DNA from: Babylonia areolata
Taxonomy: Eukaryota; Mollusca; Gastropoda; Neogastropoda; Buccinidae
Direction: 5' to 3'
DNA length: 64,000 nucleotides
NCBI RefSeq assembly: GCF_041734735.1
Contig: NC_134903.1
Location: 3,583,227 to 3,647,226 of the forward strand
Part shown: piece after piece, positions 1-12,954 of the stretch
Layout: each line of letters starts with the position of its first letter
How positions within the stretch are numbered: the stretch's first letter is position 1
Notes under the pieces: model-generated
Told to the model about the DNA's origin: nothing
What the model saw: only the letters and a program-made list of their open reading frames with translations
Databases searched by the model: none
Position numbers and translations under genes: made by a program

Positions 1-363
1 CGACGGAACAGCTTTTCCAGCTTCCTGCTGTGAATTTGTCGCCTTCGTCGTCTTCTTCTTCACGGCGTCAGGCAGGGAGTGTTGCTGTGCCAGGTGTTGT
101 TGTTGTTCGTCTTCTTCCGGACTGTCCGTGGTTTCTCCGCTTTGTCTCCTGCGTTTGGAGACCGGGTGGGAATCTTTGTCCACCTCTTTCAGAAGTGTGG
201 CTTTGTTTTTGCTGCCTTTGGGTCGCCCTCTCTTGCGGGCTGTCTGCATGGCTGTCTGTGGCACTTGCTGCAGTGACGAAGTGTCGCTGTCTGCTGTCAG
301 TGTCAGAGGTACCAGCGGCACTGGTAAGGATGCGGGGAAGTTTTGGAGACCTTCTTTCAGAAT
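1..363 (-). CDS. Zinc-finger gene: exon 10 with AT-hook (cut by window edge)
   Basis: The acceptor is a poly-T tract ending CAG left of 366. At least 121 codons are open to the window edge. An AT-hook, RKRGRPKGSKNK, lies at about 205-240; the GRP core is the known minor-groove binding motif. The rest is basic and Gln-rich (KRRRQ, EEDEQQQ, KKKTTK), with a probable nuclear localisation signal. The C-terminus lies outside the window. Confidence 0.8.
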   Translation of the reverse strand, partial: MLKEGLQNFPASLPVPLVPLTLTADSDTSSLQQVPQTAMQTARKRGRPKGSKNKATLLKEVDKDSHPVSKRRRQSGETTDSPEEDEQQQHLAQQHSLPDAVKKKTTKATNSQQEAGKAVPS

Positions 364-582
364 CTGAAAAAAAAAAAGAAAAAAAAAGAAGAGAAGTTAG
401 GCTTGTCTGTTGTTGTTTTTAGTATTGCTTAGCTATTTTCTTTGTGTTTGTGTTTGTGTTTGCATGTGTGTGTGTGTGTCGGTGTGTGTGTGTGTGTGTG
501 TCTGTGACTCTGTGTGTGTGTGTTTGTTTGTTTGTTTTTAGTATTGCTTAGCTTTTTTGTTTGTGTTTGTGTTTGTGTTTGC

Positions 583-613
<31 letters not shown>

Positions 614-3600
614 ACTCTGTGTATGTGACTCTATGTGCGTGTGTGTGTGTGTGTGACTGTGTGTGTGTGTGTGTGGGGGGGGGGGGGTTGGGGGGGGGGA
701 GGGGAGGAGGGTGTTGGTGTTGTGTGTGTGTGTGCGCGCGTGTGTGTGTGTGCTGTTGATATGCAGGATTACATTTTGAAATTACATATCATAATCAGAA
801 TGCTCACAAGCAAACAAAATCTTGTACAATTATATACATGCATGAATAGATAGAAAATGTTCACACACAGACATGTGCACACAAACACACACACACACAC
901 ACAAACAAACATACACATACATACAAACACACACACACACACATACAAACACACACACACACACACCCATCGCCACATTCTCTACCTACCTGCTTGAAGC
1001 AGCTCTGGGCATGGCCTAACTCCTCAAGGTCACAGGTCATGGTCACCGAGGAGCCGCTCCGTTGCCAGGTGACCTTGCACAGCTGACCAATCACCTGCAA
1101 GCTCTGCTCCAGGATTCCTTGCTCCTGCAGCTCATGGACGATGCTGTCCGAGATCTGCGTGCTCACCTTCTGAAAAATCTGGAAAAAAAAACAAACCAAT
1201 AAACAAAACAAACTAAAATGAAAGCTCAGAATACTAAGTACTACCACTATGACTGCTACTGCTGCGGCTTACTACTGCTCCCCCCCCACACACACACACG
1301 CCCCTCCCCACCCCCCTACATTTCATTTAATTTCTTCATCTATTTGCTTATTTATTTTTTATTTTATTCTGGTTTTTGATTTATTGATTGATTTATTCTA
1401 CTTTATCTATTCATTAATTTGATGATCCATTTATTTATTCATTTATTTATTTATTTATGTATCCTTTTTTTTTGTTGTCCTAAACACCTTACTTAGCAGG
1501 TCAGGTTATGCTGCTGGTCAGGCATCTACTCAGCAGCTGTGGTGTAGCGTAGATCTACCTGGATTTGTCCCAACATTGTGACACCTCCTTCAGCAACTGA
1601 ACTGAACTGAACTGAACTGCTACTGTTACCGCTACTACTACTACTACTACTGCTATCACCACGACCACCATTACCACCACCTCTACTATGACACAACAAA
1701 TTCTTCTTTCTTCTTCTTACTTCTTCCTTTCTCCTATCAGTCTTCTCTCCATCCTTTCTTTCCTTCTTCTTCTTCTCCCTTCACTCCGTACAAACTCATC
1801 AGAGCACCACGTTGAAGTACTGTTCACCACATTCCTACAGCCCTGCTAATTGTGTCAAAACCAGGGTGAGCACCATGTTGAAGTGCTGTCACCACATTCC
1901 TACAGCCCTGCTAATTGTGTCAAAACCAGAGTGGGCACCATGTTGAAGTGCTGTTACCACATTCCTACAGCCCTGCTAATTGTGTCAAAACCAGGGTGAG
2001 CATCACGCTGAAGTACTGTTACCACATTCCTACAGCCCTGCTAATTGTGTCAAAGCCAGGTTGAGCACCATGTTGAAGTGCTGTCACCACATTCCTACAG
2101 CCCTGCTAATTGTGTCAAAACCAGGCTGAGCACCATGTTGAAGTGCTGTTACCACATTCCTACAGCCCTGCTAATTGTGTCAAAACCAGGGTGAGCATCA
2201 CGTTGAAGTACTGTCCACCACATTCCTACAGCTGTGCTTGTTGTGTGTCAAAACCAGGGTGAGCACCATGTTGAAGTGCTGTTCACCACATTCCTACAGC
2301 CCTGCTAATTGTGTCAAAACCAGGGTGAGCATCACGTTGAAGTACTGTTACCACATTCCTACAGCTGTGCTAATTGTGTCAAAACCAGGGTGAGCACCAT
2401 GTTGAAGTGCTGTTACCACATTCCTACAGCCCTGCTAATTGTGTCAAAACCAGGGTGAGCACCATGCTGAAGTGCTGTTACCACATTCCTACAGCCCTGC
2501 TAATTGTGTCAAAACCAGAGTGAGCATCATGTTGAAGTACTGTTACCACATTCCTACAGCCCTGCTAATTGTGTCAAAACCAGGGTGAGCACCATGTTGA
2601 AGTGCTGTTACCACATTCCTACAGCCCTGCTAATTGTGTCAAAACCAGGGTGAGCACCATGTTGAAGTGCTGTTACCACATTCCTACAGCCCTGCTAATT
2701 GTGTCAAAAACAGGGTAGCACCATGTTGAAGTACTGTTACCACATTCCTACAGCTGTGCTTGTTGTGTGTCAAAACCAGGGTGAGCACCATGTTGAAGTG
2801 CTGTTACCACATTCCTACAGCCCTGCTAATTGTGTCAAAACCAGGGTGAGCATCATGTTGAAGTACTGTTACCACATTCCTACAGCCCTGCTAATTGTGT
2901 CAAAACCAGGGTGAGCACCATGTTGAAGTACTGTCCACCATATTCCTAAAAAAAAACTACACAGCTAACAAAAGGGTTGTCCCTGGCAAAAATTATGCAG
3001 AAAAATCCACTTTGATAGTAACATAAGTATAGCATTCAGCGCACGTTAAAAAACCAATAGCTAACAAAAGGGTTGTCCCTTGCAAAAATTATGCAGAAAA
3101 ATCCACTTTGATAGTAACACAAGTTAAGCATACCATTTAGTGCATGTTAAAAAACCCACAGCAAACATAAAAAAATTATGCAGAAAAATCCACTTTGATA
3201 GTAACTCAAGTATACTCTTGCCGACAGACACAAAAAAACAACAGAGAAAAACGTGGGTGGCACTGTACTGTGGTGACACATTCTCCCCACGGAGAGCAGC
3301 TGCCTGAACTTCATGCAAAGAAATTTGTTGTGACAAAAAGCAGTACAATGGAATACAACTGACACGATACAATACAATACGACACGACACAATACGTTAC
3401 AACAAAACACGACACAATACAAATTACAATGTGATACAATATGATATGACACAACACAATACAGTACGTTACAACAAAACACAACACATTACAAATTACG
3501 ATATGATACAATATGATATGACACAACACAACACAATACGTTACAACAAAACACGACACAATACAAATTACGATATGATACAATACGATATGACACAACA

Positions 3601-6527
3601 CAATACAGTACGTTACAACAAAACACAACACATTACGATACAGATTTACAATGTGATACAATACAATACGATAACACACATCACAACACAACACAATACA
3701 ATACGTCACAACAAAACACTCTACAAATTACAATGTGATACAATACAATACGATAAAACACAACACAACACAACACAACAAAACACGACACAATACAAAT
3801 TACAATATGATACAACACAATATAACATGTTCCAAGTGCTCAGCTGTCAACACCCCCAGGCCCCCAGATGAACAGATCAAGAGTCTGACCGCTAGGTTTG
3901 TCGTGCCTGTCAAGCATCTCACCTGAAAATGATCTGCGCTGCTGCCGCCAGAGTTGTTCCTGAGATCTTCCGTGACGATTGAACTCTGACCCCCGTTGAC
4001 TGTGTGACCAAATGTCTCTCTCTTCTCTTGCGCAAGGAAGGAATTCTCGCCATCAGCGCAGCTTGAGGTGTCCTTTTGGGCCAAAGCTGTTCCACGATCT
4101 GATTGGTTGGTTTCAGGACCAACAGAAGTTTGTTGCTCGATGAGATATGATTGGTCGGTAAGACTTGAGCCATCCGATTGGTTGGTTTTGCTTCTGTCAG
4201 TACCTGATTGGCTGACTTCTGGAATGGGAGGTTTCAGACTGAGTGAACTGCTGCTCTCAGCAACAACTTCCATCGGAGATGATGGGTGTGTACCCACTGG
4301 TGCCTCTGTGAGTGTATCCATTGAAGTCTCTGTGTATGAATCCACTGGTGCCTCTGTGTGTGTATCTACTGTAGCGTCTGTGCCTGTAGCCACTGGTGCC
4401 TCTGTGTGTGTATCTACTGTAGCATCTGTGCCTGTAGCTACTGGCGCCTCTGTGTATGTATCTACTGTAGCGTCTGTGCCTGTAGCTACTGAGGCCTCTG
4501 TGTATGTATCTACTGTAGCGTCTGTGCCTGTAGCTACTGGTGCCTCTGTGTGTGTGTCTACTGTAGCGTCTGTGCATGTAGCCACTGGTGCCTCTGTGTG
4601 TGAATCTACTGCACCGTCTGTGCCTGTAGCTACTGGCGCCTCTGTGTGTGAATCTACTGTAGCGTCTGTGCCTGTAGCCACTGGTGCCTCTGTGTGTGTA
4701 TCTACTGCACCGTCTGTGCCTGTAGCTACTGGTGCCTCTGCGTGTGTATCTACTGCACCGTCTGTGCCTGTAGCCACTGGTGCCTCTGTGTGTGTATCTA
4801 CTGTAGCGTCTGTGCCTGTAGCTACTGGTGCCTCTGTGTGTGTATCTACTGTAGCGTCTGTGCCTGTAGCCACTGGTGCCTCTGTGTGTGTATCTACTGT
4901 AGCGTCTGTGCCTGTAGCCACTGGTGCCTCTGTGTGTGTATCTACTGCACCGTCTGTGCCTGTAGCCACTGGTGCCTCTGTGTGTGTATCTACTGTAGCG
5001 TCTGTGCCTGTAGCCACTGGTGCCTCTGTGTGTGTGTCCATTGGAGTCTCTGTGTGTGTATCCTCAGAAGCCTCCGTGTGTGTATAGACAGAAGCATCTG
5101 TGAGTGGATCCAGTGAAGCCTCTGTGTGTGTGTCCACTGAAGCCTGACCACAGGCGCTCTGTGACGGCTCCCAGAAAGTTCCACCCCGTGACCGACAGGG
5201 AGCAGACCGTGTGCCATCAGAGCCAGACTTTCCTTGAGACGCGGCAGATAATTCCAGATGATCCACAGATCCACCGCCCGACTCTTCCACACGGGTTTCG
5301 TGACCCACAGAACCTGTGCTCTCCTCCATAGGCTCCGCTGATGAATCTTCACGACCAGAATCTGAACTTTTCTGGACATGCATTCCCACACATGCGTGAC
5401 GCGAAGAATCCGTGAGTGTGTCCCAAAACTCTGTTTGTGTGTTGCAGTCCAGAGTATCGGCGTTTTCACTCGTGTACGCCGTCTGGGTATCATGATCCTG
5501 AGATTGCGTGGCTTTGTCGAGAGAGTCTTCACCCTCCGTTCTTTTGCCAGAAAACCCCCAGTTTCTGTTCACAGTTTCCGAGACGATCCTGTGATCCTGG
5601 GCATCATGGGAGCTCTTGCTGTCCGACTCTGTCTGCTGTCCCCCGGTCTGTGGATCTGTGACACTGTGGGTGTAATGTACGGCCGGCTGGTCCAGACAGC
5701 CGCTCTCTTTATTCACAGACCTTGGATGCAAAGAATCGGCACTTTCGTCACCACGTTCCACCTCCGTCCTTGGAGCTGAAGAACCCGTGGGGTTTGATGG
5801 CACAGCACAGTGTGAGGAACCCACTGTTTGGCTGCCGGATACCATTGTGGGTCTCTGGTTTAGAGACTCGGCTGTTTGGCTGACGGATTCCTCGGTGGGT
5901 CGCTGGTTCAGAGAATCGACCGTTTTGCAGATGGATTCCGTGGTGGGTCTCTGATTCAGAGAATCTGCCACTTCACTGCGGGATTCCGTGGCAGGTCTCT
6001 GGTTCAGAGACTCCGCTGTTTTGCCCAGGGACTCCAGCTGGATGCGCAGGTCCATGTCCACCAGTGACTCTGCCGCCTGCAGTTCCGCCTGGTCAGCACT
6101 GACCCGTCGAGAGGTCACCAGGGGTTGGGAGGTCGCAGCCAAAGTAACCAGGGGTCCGGAGGTCGTCAAGGGTCGGGAGGTCGTCGTAAGGGGCACCATG
6201 CTGACCACGACAGGAGGCTGGGCAGGCCATGCATCGCTCTCCGACAGTGGCACAAACGTGTCACCTGCTCTCAGCAACAGCAAAACAGATCAGCAGAAGA
6301 AGAATGATAATGACAATAACAATGTAAAAAAAAAGTAATAAAAATAATGATAACAATAATAATAATAGCGATCATAATAATAACGATAATGATAATAATA
6401 ACAATAGTAATGATGCTGATGATTATGATTATAACAATATTACTACTACTACTAATAATAACAACAATAATAATAACAACAACACCAAACAACAACAACA
6501 ATAATAATACTTCTACTACTAATGATA

Positions 6528-6571
<44 letters not shown>

Positions 6572-9500
6572 AATGATAAAGTACCCAGATAAGTAACTGA
6601 ATCTTGTGCAGAGACAAAGATCAAAGTGCTCACACACCAGCCATTCACACCAATGTACAGCTGCAGTTCAGATGGTATGAAAGATACAAAACCTACCACA
6701 GAAGCGTAAGTGGAAAGCCAGAGAAACTGTAGGCTGGGAAGCAGTATGGTGGGAAGGTGTGGGGGCCTGGGGGGCGGGGGGGAAGAAAAGAAGGGGGATG
6801 CCATTTTGGAAAGAGGTAGCTTTCTGTATCAGGTCAGGGGCATAGCCCTTGCTACTGGTACCATGTAACCCAGTACTACCTGCCGCATGTGAAGTCTCCC
6901 AACGACGGACCAGGCGGCAGAGGAAACCTTTCCCAACGGCTGTGAAGGCGGAAGAGGGATGACCAAAGGGCAGGGGGAGCTCTTATCCTTGGCTGGAAGT
7001 CCTCCTAGGAGACGGAGCTCCGAAGAAAAAACCTGCACCTGCCGAGGCCGTCCTACACATGGCAGTATCTGCACCTGTGGGACTGTGAGCGTCGGTAGGC
7101 GAGAGAGTGGGGAAGGGACTGCACAACTCCTCCTCACTAAAAAAAAAAAGTCACCTGTGCTTGTCAGGCATTTGAAAACAAGAAAACGCTGGCCATTAAG
7201 GAGAAGCGTGAGCAAAGGAAGCAGGGCTCAACTTCTGGAGACATTTTCCCTTGCAACACCTGTGGGAAGTGCTGCGCATCCAGAATCGGCCTCTTCTCCC
7301 TTATGAGGACACACACCGACAGATAGGCCTGCCTGTCTACTCATCCGTCAGACTGACGGGAGACTTCATCATCAGGTTTTAAGGCCAGACTTGGCAGGTT
7401 TGAACCAAAACCAAAGAGGTGGGTTCATTCTAATCGTAAGGAGACAGAGACAGGGAAAGAACAGAGGCTGACTGTTGTGTGAATGAATCTGGAAACGCAA
7501 AGTCCTGCCTCACTTGACTCATTCAACCCTGCACTGCTGGGGCGTAGAAATTTGTGTCATTAAAACGGGTTCCACATTCGTACACACGCATAAACTGCAA
7601 GCCAAGGGAACTAACTTCTATAGTATATCTGGCTGCGTTGATGGCTGTCAATCTGAAGGGAAAAAATGGTCAGTTTCAGTATATTTTCTGAGTTTTTCCT
7701 GCATCAAAACGGCAGGGAAGCCTGCTGCTGAGGCTGTAAACTCCCCAGAGTTGAATGGGTTAAAACGTGCCTCTTGAACAAATGGGTCTATGCCCCTCTC
7801 CCCACCCCCTCATCCCCACTCTTTCCATCTACAGTTCCTATAGCTTTCTATTTACATGTATCTATATGCTCTGTCTTTCATCACTCTGAATCAGAGTTAT
7901 GCATGTGGCTGACTGGTGTGAGAGAGCTTTGATCTGTGCCATCTACACAACAAGGCTCACTGTTGCACTAACATATTTATCATCATCTTCGATGTCATCA
8001 TTATCAAGTAAGCGTGAGGTTAACAAATCCATTGACTGATCAGTTCATTCTGTAAATCACTCTGCAATGCAAGTGACTGGTTATTGTGGACATATTGATC
8101 ATCATCATCAACATCAAGCGCGAGGTAAACAAATCATCACCATCATCATGATCAAGTAAGCATGAGGTTAACAAATCAGTCGACTCATCCATTCATTCCG
8201 TGAATCGTTCATTCTGCAATGCAACTGACTGGTTACTGCATTAACTGACGACAATCACTGGCAACTCCTGCCAGCTTCTTTGTATTCTGGATGCGTTTCT
8301 GTTCTCTGTTCCTTTCTGTTCCAGTCCACCCTCTTCTCCACTCTACTCCACCCCACTCTATGCCACTCCACCCTACTCTGTTCCACTCCACCTTACTCTA
8401 CACCACTCCACCTTACTCTGTTCCACTCCACCCTACTCTACACCACTCCACCCTACTCTGTTCCACTCCACCCTACTCTGTTCCACTCCACCTTACTCTA
8501 CACCACTCCACCCTACTCTGTTCCACTCCACCCCACTCCACCCTACTCTGTTCCACTCCACCCTCCTCTGTTCCACTCCACCCCACCCTACTCTACTCTG
8601 TTCCACTCCACCCTACTCTGTTCCACTCTGTTCCACTCCACCCTACTCTGTTCCACTCCACCCTACTCTACTCTGTTCCACTCCACCCTACTCTGTTCCA
8701 CTCCACCCTACTCTGTTCCACTCCGTTCCACTCCACCCTACTCTGTTCCACTCCATTCTACTCTGTTCCACTCCACCCTACTCTGTTCCACTCCATTCTA
8801 CTCTGTTCCACTCCACCCTACTCTGTTCCACTCCATTCTACTCTGTTCCACTCCACCCTACTCTACTCTACGCCACTCCACCCTAATCTGTTCCACTCCA
8901 TTCTACTCTGTTCCACTCCACCCTACTCTACTCTGTTCCAATCCACCCTACTCTACTCTACGCCACTCCACCCTAATCTGTTCCATTCCACCCTACTCTA
9001 CGCCACTCCACCCTACTCTACTCTGTTCCACTCCACCCTACTCTGCTCCACTCCACCCTACTCTGCTCTGTTCCACTCCACCCTACTCTGTTCTGTTCCA
9101 CCCTACTCTGTTCCACTCCACCCTACTCTGCTCTGTTCCACTCCACCCTACTCTACACCACTCCACCCTACTCTACACCACTCCACCTTACTCTACACCA
9201 CTCCACTCTACTCTGTTCCACTCCACCCTACTCTACTCTGTTCCACTCCACCCTACTCTGCTCCACCCTACTCTGTTCCACTCCACCCTCCTCTGTTCCA
9301 CTCCACCCTACTCTGTTCCACTCCACCCTACTCTGTTCTACTCCACCCTACTCTACTCTGTTCCACTCCACCCTACTCTGTTCCACTCCACCCTACTCTG
9401 TTCCACTCCACCCTACTCTACTCTGTTCCACTCCACCCTACTCTGTTCTACTCCACCCTACTCTACTCTGTTCCACTCCACCCTACTCTGTTCCACTCCA

Positions 9501-12500
9501 CCTTACTCTACACCACTCCACCCTACTCTGTTCCACTCCACCCTACTCTGTTCCACTCCACCTTACTCTACTCCACTCCACCTTACTCTACACCACTCCA
9601 CCCTACTCTACACCACTCCACCCTACTCTGTTCCACTCCACCCTACTCTGTTCCACTCCACCCCACCCTACTCTACTCTGTTCCACTCCACCCTACTCTG
9701 TTCCACTCCACCCTACTCTGCTCCACTCCTCTGTTCCACTCCACCCTACTCTGTTCCACTCCACCCTACTCTGTTCCACTCCACCCTACTCTGTTCCACT
9801 CCACCCTACTCTGTTCCACTCCACCCTAATCTGTTCCACTCCATTCTACTCTGTTCCACTCCACCCTACTCTACTCTGTTCCAATCCACCCTACTCTACT
9901 CTACACCACTCCACCCTAATCGGTTCCATTCCACCCTACTCTATGCCACTCCACCCTACTCTGTTCCACTCCACCCCACTCTGCTCCACTCCACCCTACT
10001 CTGTTCTGTTCCACCCTACTCTGCTCTGTTCCACTCCACCCTACTCTACGCCACTCCACCCTACTCTACGCCACTCCACCCTACTGTTCCACCCTCCTCT
10101 GTTCCACTCCACCCTACTCTGCTCCACTCCACCCTACTCTGTTCCACTCCACCCTACTCTACTCTGTTCCACTCCACCCTACTCTACACCACTCCACTCT
10201 ACTCAACACCACTCCACCCTACTCTGTTCCACTCCACCCTACTCTACTCTACTCCACCCTACTCTGTTCCACTCCACCCTACTCTGTTCCACTCCACCCT
10301 ACTCTACGCCACTCCACCCTACTCTGTTCCACTCCACCCTACTCTTTTCCACTCCACCCTACTCTATGCCACTCCACCCTACTCTGTTCTACTCCACCCT
10401 ACTCTACTCTGCAGGCAGCAAAGCAAAATCAGTCAGGCACTGAAGTCCTCACCAGCATGGTGTAAGGTCCACCCAGGCAGGTGTACTGTACTGTACTGTA
10501 CTGTACCGAGACTTATACGAAACCATACTATACTATACAGTACTGTACTAGACCAGACTGTACTGCACTAGACTACACTAGACTTATTACTATACTATAC
10601 TATACTGTACTGTACTGTACTATAACTGTATTGTACTGTACTGCACAGCACTCAGCTGTACAACTCAACTCTGCAGTGCGATTCTGTTCTGTCCTGTTCT
10701 GTTCTATACTATTCTCTTCTCTCGCTACTCTGCTCTACAGCGTACCATCACCACACACTACTCCACACCATCAGCACGTACCCTCCACAGGAAACGTTCC
10801 CACAGCACCGCTCCACTCCCCTTCGCCCACCCCCCCTTCCTCCTCCTCCTCCTCCTCCCCCTCCTCCTCCTCCTCTGCAGTGAGGTTGGTGGCCGGCCTG
10901 GTCGGGTCACAGATCTGCAGGTGGCGTGCGAACCCCTGCCGACGACGACGGGTGGCGCCACACAGTGGGCAGTGGTAGTGGAAGCGAATTCTCTCCCCTC
11001 CTCCTCCTCCCCCCTCCGCTGTCAGCTCACAGGGCAGGTAGCAGACCAGGACGGTGTAGACTGCGGGAACACAATGTTTTGATATCAAAGGAGGAAGGTG
11101 GCAGGGTGGTTAAGATGCTTATCTGCCAATACAGCGTGTCTGCCAGGGCCTGGGGTTTGATTCCCACTCTCATCCGCTTTCTCCAAAACTTTGTATTTGT
11201 ATTTCTTTTTATCACAACAGATTTCTCTGTGTGAAATTCGGGCTGCTCTCCCCAGGGAGAGCGTGTCGCTACACTACAGCGCCACCCATTTTTTTTGTAT
11301 TTTTTCCTGTATGCAGTTTTATTTGTTTTTCCTATCGATGTGGATTTTTCTACAGAATTTTGCCAAGAACAACCCTTTTGTTGCCGTGGGTTCTTTTATG
11401 TGCGCTAAGTGCATGCTGCACACAGGACCTCGGTTTATCGTCTCATCCGAATGACTAGCGTCCAGACCACCACTCAAGGTCTAGTGGAGGGGGAGAAAAT
11501 ATCGGCGGCTGAACCGTGATTCAAACCAGTGCGCTCAGATTCTCTCTCTTCCTAGGCAGACGCATTACCTCTAGGCCATCACTCCACTCTGACTCTAACT
11601 TTGCACAGGAAAATCAAACGGAACGTCTAACCATACGAATGCGACGATGAACCGAGGTCCCCTGTGCAGCATGAACTTCGACGCACTGAAAAAGAACCCA
11701 AGGCAACGTGAGTGTTGTCCTCTGGCTAAACTCTGATGGAGAAATCCATTCTGATAGGAGGACAAATATATATGCATGCACTCAAGGCCTGACAAAGCGC
11801 ACTGGGTTGTGGTATTGTCAGGCATCAGCCTACGAGATGTAGTGTAGCATGTATGGATTTGTCTGAATGCAATGATGCCCCCTTGAGAAACTGAAACAAA
11901 CTAATTCATGAAAAAGAAATAAAGTATGACCTTGCCAATGTAGTTGTATACATTTATGTAATCTTCTGCTATGTTCTGCCATGTTCTGCACTACAGTGTC
12001 AAATTTATTCACAATCTTTACATTACAGACTACAGAAACACAGTTTCAAATATGAAAGAAAAAAAAAGTTCTGTAAAAATATATAGTTGTACAGATCCTG
12101 CACCATGTTCTGCATACTATTGCACAGACGAATATATATATTCTGAAAATATTATCACGTAATATATTCACACTCTTGTATGTCATGCTCTGTGTAACAC
12201 TATATCATCATAGTCCTTCACAACAAATGACTACACTCAAGAGCTGCAAAAAAACCCACATTTGAAGGGGACACCACTCCTCCAATGCGACACAAAGTGC
12301 TGCTTCATGTGACACAGGTGGTTGGGCTTCAGCTTGGCCGTCGTGCACAGCGGGCAGTGGTAGCGCCCCTTGCAGCAGTCCAGGCAGCTCGCATCGCACC
12401 AGCGGCAGGTCCGACAGGTTACGCACAATGGACAGGTGCCACTGTGGCAGAGAATCATTGATGACAGGTGCCACTGTGACAGAGAATCATTGATGACAGG

Positions 12501-12923
12501 TGCCACTGTGACAGAGAATCATTGATGACAGGTGCCACTGTGGCAGAGAATCATTAATGACAGGTGTCACTGTGACAGAGAATCTTTGATGACAGGTGCC
12601 ACTGTGGGAGAGAATCATTAATGACAGGTGCCATTGTGACAGAGAATAACTAATGACAGGTGCCACCGTGGCAGTTTCAGTTTCAGTTTCACTTTCTCAA
12701 GGAGGCGTCACTGCGTTCGGACAAATCCATACACGCTACACCACATCTGTTGAGCAGATGCCTGACCAGCAGCATAACCCAACGCGCTTAGTCAGGCCTT
12801 GAGTGCATGCTTACATATTTGTGTACCTATGAAAGTGGATTTCATTTTACGTAATTTCGCCAGAGGACAACACTCTCGTTGCCATGGGTTCTTTTTCAGT
12901 GCGCCAAGTGCGTGCTGCACACG

Positions 12924-12954
<31 letters not shown>

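Noticed and set aside
1795-2945. CRISPR-like regular array
   Set aside because: Units are contiguous without unique spacers, and the context is an animal intron.
3311-3871. Open frames of 111-146 codons on both strands
   Set aside because: They follow the ACAATAC/GATATGAC repeat and have no other content.
4068-5087. A 339-codon open frame on the plus strand
   Set aside because: Shadow of exon 8: the 48-bp repeat is divisible by three and keeps the opposite strand open. The minus strand has the splice sites and phase agreement.
8280-10571. A 763-codon open frame on the plus strand (Ser/Thr/Pro/Leu/His repeats)
   Set aside because: It is the 20-base minisatellite read through; several frames are open at once and nothing outside the repeat resembles coding sequence.
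12208-12474. Exon 6 read as a last exon ending at the TGA left of 12260
   Set aside because: The AAAT/GTGGGT donor gives exact phase with exon 7, and exons 7-10 continue the same protein with another finger of the same type. A short isoform remains possible.
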